Under the pieces are notes generated by a model. It made no database searches and had not been told where the DNA came from. It worked only from the letters and a program-made list of their open reading frames with translations. Positions 25,838 to 34,277 of a DNA stretch of 64,000 nt are shown piece after piece (positions within the stretch are counted from its first letter, which is position 1; each line of letters starts with the position of its first letter). The translations under genes and the position numbers were made by a program. The stretch spans positions 1,116,001 to 1,180,000 of the forward strand of contig CP017245.1 of the NCBI GenBank assembly GCA_001765415.1, read 5' to 3'. The stretch is from Candidatus Melainabacteria bacterium MEL.A1 (GTDB taxonomy: Bacteria; Cyanobacteriota; Vampirovibrionia; Gastranaerophilales; Gastranaerophilaceae).

Positions 25838-26346
25838 TTAAAATGAATATCCGTAGTTCCGTTTTTAATTGCATCAATTTTTATGTTGTTAATATCAACA
25901 TTTCCTTTAATAATTATATTATTAAGTTGAGAAGCAATAATTGTACCTTTTTTAGGTTTCAAACCAATTGTCCAATTACCGTTTTCTCGTTTGTAATACA
26001 AAGAAAAATTCTTATCCAAATATGAGTAATTTTTGTTTGACACCGCAACAATTACGTCGTTCATCTGTTTATTTTGAGCTGATGTATAAGATACAGTCGA
26101 TTTTATAGGGTACAAAGTTTCAAATATCGCACCTTTGCTTTTTACAAACTTAAAATTTCCACCTGATTTCAAAACAACAGAATTTATATATTTTTCTTGC
26201 GTAAATTTGCATGAAACATCTTTTAATTTTGGCATTTGAGATGAAATAGCCTTGCTTGTAGAAGGATGATTAAAAATATCATCTGAAGCAAAACAGATAT
26301 TTATCCCGCATAAAATTATTAACAAAAAAATACAAAATTTACGCAT
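25822..26346 (-). CDS. LolA-like periplasmic carrier (ApeL-like)
   Basis: A 174-residue protein with a signal peptide (MRKFCIFLLIILCGINICFA) and a LolA-type beta fold: LKDVSCKFTQEKYI, a SGGNFKFVKSKGAIF strand pair and YPIKSTVSYTS. Families of this kind (outer-membrane lipoprotein carrier-related) occur in aryl-polyene clusters beside the MMPL exporter. It probably shuttles the product through the periplasm. It overlaps the thioesterase upstream by 8 bp. Confidence 0.82.
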   Translation of the reverse strand: MRKFCIFLLIILCGINICFASDDIFNHPSTSKAISSQMPKLKDVSCKFTQEKYINSVVLKSGGNFKFVKSKGAIFETLYPIKSTVSYTSAQNKQMNDVIVAVSNKNYSYLDKNFSLYYKRENGNWTIGLKPKKGTIIASQLNNIIIKGNVDINNIKIDAIKNGTTDIHFKCGIN

Positions 26347-26749
26347 AATTTTTCAACCTTTCGACAAATCTTTTTGGCGCAACATATACACTTTTACGTG
26401 TTTTTATATCAACGCAAATCTGCATACTTTTTGCAATAAAAATCTTTTCACCGGTTTGAACATCAAAAATTTCATATTTGATATTCAAAGCGGGTTCAAT
26501 ATCAACAATCGTAGATACCACCTTCAATTTTTGCATAAAAGTTGCAGGCTGAATAAATTTCAAATCCATTTTTGCAACCGGATAAGCATAACCATCATTT
26601 TTCATATCATCATATGTGTATCCTACTTTTGCTAATAAATCACACCTTGCCGTTTCTAGGTATTTGACATAATTTCCGTGCCAAACAACATTCATTGGGT
26701 CAAGGTCAAAAAATTGTACATCAATAAAAGTTTCACATACTGCCATCAT
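26339..26749 (-). CDS. Acyl-(ACP/CoA) thioesterase, 4HBT type (ApeK-like)
   Basis: A roughly 136-residue single hotdog-fold thioesterase. FFDLDPMNVVWHGNYVKYLE is the catalytic signature of the YbgC/4-hydroxybenzoyl-CoA class. It may release or edit polyene intermediates from an acyl carrier. The frame is open to a TTG at 26767, but the ATGs at 26749 and 26746 just after the previous stop are more likely. It lies in the tightly overlapping aryl-polyene operon. Confidence 0.85.
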   Translation of the reverse strand: MMAVCETFIDVQFFDLDPMNVVWHGNYVKYLETARCDLLAKVGYTYDDMKNDGYAYPVAKMDLKFIQPATFMQKLKVVSTIVDIEPALNIKYEIFDVQTGEKIFIAKSMQICVDIKTRKSVYVAPKRFVERLKNYA

Positions 26750-26756
26750 AATCTCA

Positions 26757-28034
26757 TTATAAAACAAAAGTTCCCGAAGAAAAAGTTTTTTCGCCAGAAA
26801 TATATTTGAAATCCACAGAACCTTCCTTCTTGCTCAAAACAAGTTTTACCTTGCATTCCGGCTTTATAATTGACGAAAACTTAATCTTTTTAACCTTTTG
26901 TGGCACAAAATCGAGGTTATACACATCTTTAGCAAACTCTTTTGCAAAAAACAATTGTACAACACCGGGTAAAATTGGGAAATCAGGGAAATGTCCATTA
27001 AAAAAGTTGCTATTTTTCGGAAAAATCAAATCAATTTCACTATTCCGACCATCATTAGAAAAACCAACAACATTAGGATAAGTTATGTTAGTGTTAAACC
27101 ATTCTCGAATCCTTTTACTATCAATTTTCCCTCTATCATTGACTGGTAAATTTATCAAAAATCGCCATTTTTTAGGTAGTATGAATAAAGAACCTTTTCG
27201 CCCTTCTCCACTATGGCATGGATTTGTTTTTTTTATCTTTTTTACCAACTCCAATTTTCCATTATTTTCAAGAAAAATTTTCCCATCGTTATTCAAAACT
27301 ACTGCAACGCAAAGCTTGTCATCCAATTTTAAGCAATAGGATTTTTCTATAAAATTATTTGTATTCAAAACTTTTTCTATTTCATCTAAAGAAATTCGTT
27401 TTTCCTGAATTTTTACAATCCTATCATTGCGTTGTTTTATTACAAATCCATCTTGAAAAAACTCTAATTCATCATTTAATTCAAGCTCAGATTCATCAAA
27501 ATATGGAGAGGAAATTTTGCCATTATCATATTTTACCGCATCAAAAAAGTTCAACCTTGAACTTGCAGATTGGCGATACGCAATCACTCCTGCTTCTGTA
27601 CTTCCATATATTTCAGTAACTCCATTTGAAATATTTTCTAAATACTCAAATATTTTATCATCCAATTTGGCACCCGCAGAGATAATCATTTCAGGTTTTT
27701 GTTTGAAAGTATAATTATATTTCGCTAATTTTTCTAAAAACGATGGAGTAGAAACAAAAACGAATTTGTCATAATTTTTTATATCTTCCGGATAAACAAC
27801 TCTTTCCCCATCAACTTTACAACCTAAAACTTTTGGTAACATAAGCGTAAATGTTGTTCCATACATAAACTCATCACTAACTGTAGAAACAAAAACAATA
27901 TCTTTTGAAAAGCCGAAAAATTTTGCCAAATCTATTGCCTCGTTGAATAAGCACTCATAACTTTTGCGTACAATTTTAGGTTCACCTGTTGAACCTGATG
28001 TATAAAAAACAAATGGCTCTCTATTTTCTGTCAT
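26757..28034 (-). CDS. AMP-ligase fused to FabZ-like dehydratase (ApeH-ApeI)
   Basis: A 425-residue fusion. Residues 1-310 are an adenylate-forming ligase that starts directly at the P-loop YTSGSTGEPK, followed by EIYGSTEAG and LPVNDRGKID; the usual 100 or so residues before the P-loop are missing. Residues 325-425 are a FabZ-type hotdog with NGHFPDFPILPGV. In aryl-polyene pathways ApeH loads the aromatic starter onto an ACP and ApeI dehydrates 3-hydroxyacyl-ACP. A PCHSGEGRKG stretch near 275 looks like translated repeat DNA. It overlaps the membrane-protein gene by 14 bp. Confidence 0.82.
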   Translation of the reverse strand: MTENREPFVFYTSGSTGEPKIVRKSYECLFNEAIDLAKFFGFSKDIVFVSTVSDEFMYGTTFTLMLPKVLGCKVDGERVVYPEDIKNYDKFVFVSTPSFLEKLAKYNYTFKQKPEMIISAGAKLDDKIFEYLENISNGVTEIYGSTEAGVIAYRQSASSRLNFFDAVKYDNGKISSPYFDESELELNDELEFFQDGFVIKQRNDRIVKIQEKRISLDEIEKVLNTNNFIEKSYCLKLDDKLCVAVVLNNDGKIFLENNGKLELVKKIKKTNPCHSGEGRKGSLFILPKKWRFLINLPVNDRGKIDSKRIREWFNTNITYPNVVGFSNDGRNSEIDLIFPKNSNFFNGHFPDFPILPGVVQLFFAKEFAKDVYNLDFVPQKVKKIKFSSIIKPECKVKLVLSKKEGSVDFKYISGEKTFSSGTFVL

Positions 28035-28437
28035 ACTTAGCTCTCAAAATAATTCTCACAATATATTCTACCCCGAACATTACACCTAACGCAATATATG
28101 AAATACAGGCATTATATAATTCCCAAACTTTGGGCGACATAAAAACAGTTGCAAAAGAAATAGACAAATTTACAAACAGGAATATACACCAAACATAAGT
28201 AAGTTTTCGTGTGTAATTTCGAGAGAAATCCGTTAATTCTCCATCCATTTTTTTAGCAATTTTTTGAATAATAGTTTCTTCACAAAAAACAGATGAAAAA
28301 AATACACAAAAAATAAAAGAATTAACAATAACCGGATAGAACTTGAGTGCATAAATCTTGCTAAAATGAAATAACAAAACCACACACACAGTACCCAAAA
28401 CAGGAATTATAGCTTTTAATTTTTTCAATTTTTCCAT
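28021..28437 (-). CDS. Aryl-polyene-cluster membrane protein (COG4648, ApeG-like)
   Basis: A 138-residue protein with four predicted membrane helices. The sequence LKFYPVIVNSFIFCVFF, RNYTRKLTYVWCIFL and ELYNACISYIALGVMFGVEYIVR follow the COG4648 family that recurs in aryl-polyene and related clusters. Its role is not established. CATAAT ends 6 nt before the ATG, suggesting that transcription of the downstream half of the operon may restart here, after the zeta-toxin pair. Confidence 0.8.
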   Translation of the reverse strand: MEKLKKLKAIIPVLGTVCVVLLFHFSKIYALKFYPVIVNSFIFCVFFSSVFCEETIIQKIAKKMDGELTDFSRNYTRKLTYVWCIFLFVNLSISFATVFMSPKVWELYNACISYIALGVMFGVEYIVRIILRAKYDRK

Positions 28438-28497
28438 AATCTTATTATGTTATAAATACACTGAGAATGGAATACAAAAATTTACGATCATTTGATT

Positions 28498-28692
28498 TTA
28501 ACTATTTAATATTTGTTTAGCTAAACTTAAAATATTTGTACTGTCTTTCATCTTTGGAAAAGCTTTTTTTAGTAATTCTACCAATGTTGCCTCATCCATT
28601 TTTAAATGATATTCATATTTGTTTTGAGATTTTGCAATTTGTGCTGCAGTAGTAAACATATTTAGTAATTCTAAAGTATCTTTATAATTCAT
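28498..28692 (-). CDS. Small protein paired with a zeta-toxin-like kinase
   Basis: A 64-residue, mostly helical acidic/basic protein (TLELLNMFTTAAQIAKSQNKYEYHLKMDEATLVELLKKAFP). It starts inside the 3' end of the zeta-type gene (11-bp overlap), so it is translated with it. By position it could be a regulator or antitoxin of the pair, but no family is recognised and the order is toxin first, which is unusual for an antitoxin. Confidence 0.6.
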   Translation of the reverse strand: MNYKDTLELLNMFTTAAQIAKSQNKYEYHLKMDEATLVELLKKAFPKMKDSTNILSLAKQILNS

Positions 28693-29287
28693 TTATTTTT
28701 TCCTCTGCAATGTTTAATTTATTTATAAAATTTTTATACAATTCTTCATTTATAATTTCAAAATTATCACCTGCTCCAAAAGTAACAACTACAGGAGCAT
28801 AATCATATCCATTATAAAACAAAGTCCATTCATCTACAATATTTTTGTAATTATACCAAAATTTTACTACACTTTTATAATACCTACGGACAATATCCTC
28901 CTCTGGAACATTATGTCCACCATTTTTTACCCTTTTCTTCACTCTTTCAATACAAACAGTGCAATCCTTTAAAAAGGAATAAATTAAAATAATTTTATAA
29001 TTTTGTTTTCTTGCTTGTTTTATTATTCTTAAAATATTATTTCCTGATAAAGTTGATTCAACTGCAAATGAATAATTGTTCTTAAAAAAAACATTAAGTC
29101 GCTGAAAATAAACTTTTCCAGCTGATATTGGAACACTATTTATTGCACCAGGAGCAATTTCTTTTGCAATTTCATCTGCATTAAGAAATTTTAAGTTTTT
29201 TTCTTTTAATAATACATTTGCTAATGTGCTTTTTCCACTCCCATTTGCTCCTGCGATGATATATAATACATTTTTATTATTTTTCAT
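28682..29287 (-). CDS. Zeta-toxin-family P-loop kinase
   Basis: A 201-residue P-loop protein: Walker A GANGSGKST (13-21), FLNADEIAKEIAP, and FAVESTLSG, the zeta/PezT family substrate and catalytic region, then ERVKKRVKNGGHNVPEEDIVRRY with the conserved Arg residues. Zeta toxins phosphorylate UDP-activated sugars and block wall synthesis; many chromosomal homologues of this COG4185-like type have unknown targets. It lies inside the aryl-polyene operon, 5 bp after apeR, where no such gene is normally expected. Confidence 0.82.
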   Translation of the reverse strand: MKNNKNVLYIIAGANGSGKSTLANVLLKEKNLKFLNADEIAKEIAPGAINSVPISAGKVYFQRLNVFFKNNYSFAVESTLSGNNILRIIKQARKQNYKIILIYSFLKDCTVCIERVKKRVKNGGHNVPEEDIVRRYYKSVVKFWYNYKNIVDEWTLFYNGYDYAPVVVTFGAGDNFEIINEELYKNFINKLNIAEEKINEL

Positions 29288-29292
29288 ATTAA

Positions 29293-30519
29293 TTACCCAA
29301 CTGCCTTAAAAATCAACGATGTATTAATTCCACCAAATGCGAAATTGTTGGACATTACATAATCTGTCTTGATTTCCCTACCATCTCCCTGTATATAATC
29401 AAGATTTCCGCATTCAGTATCGATTTCTTTTAAGTTCAATGTCGGATGAAACCAGCCCTTATTCATCATTTCTATACTTAAAATTGCCTCAATTGCACCA
29501 CATGCGCCTAGTGTATGACCGGTATAACTCTTTGTCGAACTTGTAGGAACTTTTCTTTTAAAAACTTCTTCTGTTGCAGTGGTTTCGGCAATATCACCCT
29601 GAATAGTCGCCGTTCCATGCGCATTTACATATCCAATTTTGTCTGCAGAAAGTTTTGCGCTTTTTAATGCCAAATCTAATGCTCTACCCATAGTTTTTCT
29701 ATTTGGATTTGTAATATGTGTACCATCAGTACTTGTCCCAAATCCTACAACTTCAGCATAAATCTTAGCACCTCGTTTTTTGGCATGTTCGTATTCTTCC
29801 AAAATTAAAGTTCCTGCACCTTCTCCCAAAACAAGTCCATCTCTATTTTTGTCAAATGGACAAGGAGAAAGTTTTGGTGTATCATTTTTCAAACTTGTTG
29901 CATATAACGTATCAAAAATAGCAATTTCTGTCGGGTGCATTTCATCACCACCACCGGCAATCATAACTGTTTCATACCCATTTTTAATTGCCTCATAAGC
30001 ATATCCAATCCCCATTGATCCGGATGTGCAAGCAGTTGATGTCGGTATCAACCGACCTATTGTTTTGAAATACAGTGATATATTGACAGCCGTCGTTTGT
30101 GACATCATTTTCACATATGAACCGGAGTTCAGCCCCTTTACCTCCTTATCAATTTGCATTCCGTAAAAATCAATAATTGCATCAAGCGACCCTGCAGAAG
30201 ATCCATAGCTTACACCGGTGTCACCATTTGTAATAATTTCGTCACCCAACAATCCGGCATCTTCAAGTGCAAGTTCTGCAGTTCTAACCGCCATAATTGA
30301 AACAGGCCCCATTGTACGAAGAACTTTTCTATTATATGTTGATGGAATTTCAAACCCCCTTACATATGCAGAAAGTCTTGTATTTAATCTTTTATATTGG
30401 TCTAATTTTGTATCATATTCTATACAATTCTCAAGTTTTTGTAACCCTGAAAAAGCCGTATTAATATCACATCCTAAAGGACTTGCTAATGCCATACCGG
30501 TAACTACAACACGCCTCAT
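29293..30519 (-). CDS. apeR: Beta-ketoacyl-ACP synthase (ApeR-like)
   Basis: A 408-residue KAS I/II-type condensing enzyme. Catalytic Cys164 (STACTSGS), His in NAHGTAT and His in YTGHTLGA form the triad; NFAFGGINTS is the C-terminal glycine motif. The N-terminus RRVVVTGMALASPLG resembles ApeR. By gene order O-P-Q-R it is the second ketosynthase of the set. The start overlaps the ketoreductase stop by 4 bp. It extends or primes the polyene chain on an ACP. Confidence 0.85.
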   Translation of the reverse strand: MRRVVVTGMALASPLGCDINTAFSGLQKLENCIEYDTKLDQYKRLNTRLSAYVRGFEIPSTYNRKVLRTMGPVSIMAVRTAELALEDAGLLGDEIITNGDTGVSYGSSAGSLDAIIDFYGMQIDKEVKGLNSGSYVKMMSQTTAVNISLYFKTIGRLIPTSTACTSGSMGIGYAYEAIKNGYETVMIAGGGDEMHPTEIAIFDTLYATSLKNDTPKLSPCPFDKNRDGLVLGEGAGTLILEEYEHAKKRGAKIYAEVVGFGTSTDGTHITNPNRKTMGRALDLALKSAKLSADKIGYVNAHGTATIQGDIAETTATEEVFKRKVPTSSTKSYTGHTLGACGAIEAILSIEMMNKGWFHPTLNLKEIDTECGNLDYIQGDGREIKTDYVMSNNFAFGGINTSLIFKAVG

Positions 30520-31235
30520 AAATAAAGTCCTCCGTTTACAGAAATCACTTGCCCCGTAATATATGACGCATCTTCGCTCATAAGATAATTAGCAAGACTT
30601 GCAACCTCTTTTGCCTGCCCCAATCTTTTCATCGGAATAAGTTTTTTAACTTCATCAACCGGAACATCTTTAATCATATCAGTTTCAATCACACCCGGAG
30701 CAATACAATTTACAGTAATTCCACGTTTTGCAAGTTCAAGCGCAAGAGAACGAGTTGCACCGATAATACCTGCTTTTGATGCAGCATAATTTATTTGCCC
30801 CCTGTTGCCGGAAAGAGCAGAAACAGACGACATTGTAATAATTCGCCCCCTTATTCTGTTTGAAATCATTGGCATTACAAGAGGTTTCAAAACATTATAA
30901 AATCCTGTCAAATTCGTTTGAACAACATCATCCCACTCATCACCTTCAAGCAATGGAAAAACGTTATCTCTCGCTATTCCGGCATTTAAAACAATTCCGT
31001 AATAAAGCTTGTCTGCAAGAACTTTTGCGCATTCTTCTCTATTTTTTATGTCAAATTTCAAAATTTCCGCATTTTGCCCAAAAGATTTTATTTCGTCTGC
31101 AACTTCTTGTGCTTTTTCTTTATTATGCGCATAATGCACATCAATATCAAAGCCATTTTTTGCAAGAAATAGAGCTATTTCTCGACCAATTCCACGACTT
31201 GAACCTGTTACTAAAACTTTTTTATTTTCACCCAC
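30516..31235 (-). CDS. apeQ: 3-oxoacyl-ACP reductase (ApeQ-like)
   Basis: A 239-residue short-chain dehydrogenase of the FabG type. The NADPH site TGSSRGIGRE, the NAG motif (LNAGIARD), and the catalytic Ser-Tyr-Lys (SSVSALSG...YAASKAG) are present. It reduces 3-ketoacyl-ACP between condensation and dehydration in the polyene cycle. Coding overlaps by 1 bp with the upstream apeO-apeP fusion and by 4 bp with apeR. Confidence 0.9.
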   Translation of the reverse strand: MGENKKVLVTGSSRGIGREIALFLAKNGFDIDVHYAHNKEKAQEVADEIKSFGQNAEILKFDIKNREECAKVLADKLYYGIVLNAGIARDNVFPLLEGDEWDDVVQTNLTGFYNVLKPLVMPMISNRIRGRIITMSSVSALSGNRGQINYAASKAGIIGATRSLALELAKRGITVNCIAPGVIETDMIKDVPVDEVKKLIPMKRLGQAKEVASLANYLMSEDASYITGQVISVNGGLYL

Positions 31236-32935
31236 TATTCTAATTCCCCTATATATTTTTCAACATCTTTTGGTTGGAATGCGTTAATTGTAGCTTTGGC
31301 AATATACTTACTTTCATCACCATCTTCACCTTCATTATAAATTAAACATTCAAATGAAACAAGCTCGCTATCTCCATAAACCTCTCTTGCAGTAATAATA
31401 TATGTTTTACCATTTTCAAATTTTTCAAGAGAATTTTCATACAATCTTGCTCCTAACAAAAAACCAATTTTAGGAATTGACATTTTTGCCTTGTAAAAAG
31501 CATAACAACCGATTGTTTGCGCCATAAACTCAATCCCAACAAGCGGAGAAACCCCATTAATATCTTTATCAAAAAAGATTTTATCTTTGTGAATAGTGAC
31601 AGAAGTTTTTACAATCTGTTTTTTCATATCAACATCAATTAATTTATCAATCAAAACCATTGGTTCAGAATGAGGAAGACATTGAGATGCAGAGAGGCAA
31701 TTATTTTTGTTATTACGAGGTGAAACGCTTAGTGTAGCCGTCGCAATCTCATTATTTGCAGGTTGAATGAGATTACTACGTCGTTCATCGCTTTTCGCAA
31801 TGCCAGCTTCAGTCTTATTTCCCATAATTACAACCGCATTTGTCCCTCCAAAACCAAAAGACGTACTCATACAAGTATTTATTTTTTTATTTTCTGTATT
31901 TGAATTTACAAGATTAATTTTTGGCAAATTTTCATCATATTCGTTATCATATTTATGAATAGGTAAATTTCTTTCCCCTTTCAAAATTTGATAGCAAATA
32001 AAAGCCTCAATACTTGCTGCCGCCCCCAAACAATGTCCCGTAAACGGTTTTGTTGAGCTTGCAGGAACATTATCTCCAAAAACCTTATAAATTGCATTCG
32101 CTTCCATCAAGTCGTTTGAAACAGTTCCAGTTCCGTGCAAATTTATATAATCAATATCCTCAGCCTTTAACCCTGCATCATCAAGAGCTAATTGAATAGC
32201 TCTAACCGCTTGAACTCCTTCAGGATCGGGAGTGGCAGAATGATAAGCATCAGAAGTTTCACCAATACCAAGAAGAGCTACAATTTCGTTATCAGATTTG
32301 CAAATCCGACCGACATTAGTAATTGACTTTACATCCAAGCATTTTTGCATCTTGACATCTTTTGTTAACACAAACAATGCCCCGCCTTCACCCAAACTTA
32401 TTCCATCTCTGTTTTTAGAAAAAGGATTGGATTTTTCATGCGACAAAACTTCCAATGCGTGAAATCCATATGACGGCATTGCTGCAAGTGTGTCAATGCC
32501 TCCGGCAATTACAACTTTGCAAACATCATTTTGCAACAATTTTACTGCGGTAGAAAATGCTTTTGTTCCTGAAGTGCAAGCCGTAGAAACACTTGCAGCA
32601 TAATTTTTTGTACCTAAATACCATTTCAAAAATTCAGCAGGATTTCCAAGTTCTGCGTGGTGTTTGTTTTCAGAATCTTCAAATTCTTGAATACCGGAAT
32701 TTGTAGTTCCAATAACAATTCCAATTTCATCTTTTTCAAATCCAGACAAATCCAATTTATCAACAAGATATTTTAAAACCCTGTTACATCTCAAATCATA
32801 ACGTTCAACATCTATTGGCTCAAAATCTTTTTCCAATTTCCCAAAATAGAATTTGCCACCTTTAATAATCGTATCATCAAGAGTTAATTTGTCTGCAAAA
32901 ACCGCACTCGCATCTGTTATAAAAATCCCGTTCAT
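31235..32935 (-). CDS. apeO: Fused ketosynthase-dehydratase (ApeO-ApeP)
   Basis: A 566-residue fusion. Residues 1-373 are a ketosynthase with Cys120 (STACTSGT), His267 (NLHGTGT) and His301 (FTGHCLGA). Residues 417-566 are a hotdog dehydratase of the ApeP type, starting CLPHSEPMVLID and with GVSPLVGIEFMAQTIGCYAF. The linker (about 375-412, Lys/Ser/Asn-rich) is encoded by a palindromic dispersed repeat at 31711-31803 in frame. In other APE clusters O and P are separate adjacent genes. The ATG is probably read from a leaderless mRNA (TGG-TAACAT, 6 nt upstream). Confidence 0.85.
   Translation of the reverse strand: MNGIFITDASAVFADKLTLDDTIIKGGKFYFGKLEKDFEPIDVERYDLRCNRVLKYLVDKLDLSGFEKDEIGIVIGTTNSGIQEFEDSENKHHAELGNPAEFLKWYLGTKNYAASVSTACTSGTKAFSTAVKLLQNDVCKVVIAGGIDTLAAMPSYGFHALEVLSHEKSNPFSKNRDGISLGEGGALFVLTKDVKMQKCLDVKSITNVGRICKSDNEIVALLGIGETSDAYHSATPDPEGVQAVRAIQLALDDAGLKAEDIDYINLHGTGTVSNDLMEANAIYKVFGDNVPASSTKPFTGHCLGAAASIEAFICYQILKGERNLPIHKYDNEYDENLPKINLVNSNTENKKINTCMSTSFGFGGTNAVVIMGNKTEAGIAKSDERRSNLIQPANNEIATATLSVSPRNNKNNCLSASQCLPHSEPMVLIDKLIDVDMKKQIVKTSVTIHKDKIFFDKDINGVSPLVGIEFMAQTIGCYAFYKAKMSIPKIGFLLGARLYENSLEKFENGKTYIITAREVYGDSELVSFECLIYNEGEDGDESKYIAKATINAFQPKDVEKYIGELE
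31711..31803. repeat. Palindromic dispersed repeat inside apeO-apeP
   Basis: AATCTCATT (31745-31753) and AATGAGATT (31766-31774) flank a 12-nt centre, with outer arms TATTACGAGG... and ...ACTACGTCG...CGCAATG that match the repeat at 14161-14247 and 54979-55019 in degenerate form. It is translated in frame as the interdomain linker. Confidence 0.75.
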
Positions 32936-32952
32936 GCTAATATGTTACCATG
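32933..32952. promoter_or_regulatory. Interlocked divergent leaderless promoters of the aryl-polyene operons
   Basis: The two start codons face away from each other with 14 bp between them. Plus strand: TGC-TAATAT (32935-32943), then 6 nt, then the apeC ATG. Minus strand: TGG-TAACAT (32950-32942), then 6 nt, then the apeO ATG. The two elements overlap by several bases and each TG falls on the other gene's start codon. Confidence 0.55.
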
Positions 32953-33525
32953 AATAATCTGGAATTTCGTATAAAAAAGATTTCTTATTCTTGCGGAGAA
33001 GATATAGACTTATCCGCTATTCCAATGATGATGAGAAGGAAACTTTCTCCCGTTGGAAAAATCGCAATGAGTACATTGCTAAAATGCTATGATAACGAAG
33101 ATGTAAAACTTGTTTATGCTTCAAGATATGGTGAATTGGAAAGAGTTGTAAAACTCATCAAACAAGAACATGAAGAAAACGAAATTTCTCCGACCGGATT
33201 TAGTTTTTCGGTTCACAATTCAACAATAGGATTGTTTTCTCTAATGAAAACAATCTATAATTCGTATAACTCGATTGCAGCGGGCGAGAACTCATTTTCT
33301 TCAGGGCTTTTAGATGCGGTTATGAATAAAGAAAAAACTCTTTTTTGCTATGCAGATTCTGTTGATAAATATGAAAGCATCTCAATTTTGATTGATTATG
33401 ATGAAGGTGAAAAAGTTGTAATAAAAGAAAATTCCAACAAATTGTTACCTAACAGTTTTAATGAATTTATTAAAGGCGGAAAATATATTTGTCCGTTATT
33501 CGTTATGGAGCGTGTAAATGACTAG
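32950..33525 (+). CDS. apeC: Ketosynthase-like chain-length-factor-type protein (ApeC-like)
   Basis: A 191-residue protein matching the Ketoacyl-synt_2 family that accompanies aryl-polyene ketosynthases: RRKLSPVGKIAMSTL, VYASRYGELERV, SPTGFSFSVHNSTIGLFS and YADS. It keeps the shape of a ketosynthase N-terminal half but has no active-site Cys in an ACxSG motif, as expected for a chain-length-factor partner of ApeO. It starts the divergent operon and overlaps the next gene by 8 bp. No ribosome-binding site is visible. Confidence 0.82.
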   Translation: MNNLEFRIKKISYSCGEDIDLSAIPMMMRRKLSPVGKIAMSTLLKCYDNEDVKLVYASRYGELERVVKLIKQEHEENEISPTGFSFSVHNSTIGLFSLMKTIYNSYNSIAAGENSFSSGLLDAVMNKEKTLFCYADSVDKYESISILIDYDEGEKVVIKENSNKLLPNSFNEFIKGGKYICPLFVMERVND

Positions 33526-34246
33526 ATTTATTCGTGGATTTTTGGTTGTAATGGTGTTCACCATATTCGGAATTGGTTCTTTATTATTGAGTTTTTTATT
33601 TTTGCCGATTGGTGGAATATTTTTACAAGGAGAAAAAAAACGTGAAAAATTTTCTCACATAATACATAAATTATGGCATATTTACACACAATTTTTCGTT
33701 GTTTTAAATCTAATCAAAATCGAAAAACATGGAGTAAAGCAGGTTAAAGGGAAAATTATTGTCGCAACACATCCGACATTTATTGATATATTAATACTTA
33801 TCGGAATTTATGACAATTCTTTATGTATCGCCAAAAAAGAACTTTTGAACAATATTTTTCTCAAAAACATAATCAAAAATGTATATATTCCAAACAACAT
33901 TGAGCTTGATGAGTTCAAAAACATTTGTACAAAAACCCTCAATGACGGTTACAATATAATAATTTTTCCAACCGGAACAAGAACAGTTGAAGGCGAAGAA
34001 ATAAAAATCCATAAAGGTTCAGCAGCCGTACAAATTGCATCGGGAGCAGATATTTTGCCTGTAAAAATAGTATGCGATTATCCGTTTTTGCAAAAAGGAA
34101 AACCTATTTATGATGCAGGGGAAAAAGTTATAACTTATTCAATAACCCAACTTGAACCAATAAAACTTTCTGACTTCAATGAAACTTCCGAAATCAAGCT
34201 AAGAAATACAATTTGCGAAAAAATCAAGTTTGACTTTACTCACTAA
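33518..34246 (+). CDS. apeD: 1-acylglycerol-3-phosphate acyltransferase-like (ApeD-like)
   Basis: A 242-residue membrane acyltransferase. An N-terminal membrane helix (about 8-35) precedes the HPTFID catalytic motif (HX4D) and IFPTGTRTVEGE, the PlsC-type acyl-acceptor block. In aryl-polyene clusters such an enzyme is thought to attach acyl chains to the lipid anchor. It follows apeC with overlapping frames and precedes two carrier proteins. Confidence 0.85.
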   Translation: MTRFIRGFLVVMVFTIFGIGSLLLSFLFLPIGGIFLQGEKKREKFSHIIHKLWHIYTQFFVVLNLIKIEKHGVKQVKGKIIVATHPTFIDILILIGIYDNSLCIAKKELLNNIFLKNIIKNVYIPNNIELDEFKNICTKTLNDGYNIIIFPTGTRTVEGEEIKIHKGSAAVQIASGADILPVKIVCDYPFLQKGKPIYDAGEKVITYSITQLEPIKLSDFNETSEIKLRNTICEKIKFDFTH

Positions 34247-34277
34247 TTAGGTTATAAGTATAAATAGGTGGATTAAG

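Noticed and set aside
28498..29287. Reading the zeta-type pair as part of aryl-polyene chemistry
   Set aside because: The kinase has clear zeta-family motifs and no known homologue has an APE role, so it is treated as an insertion; the alternative is kept only as a question.
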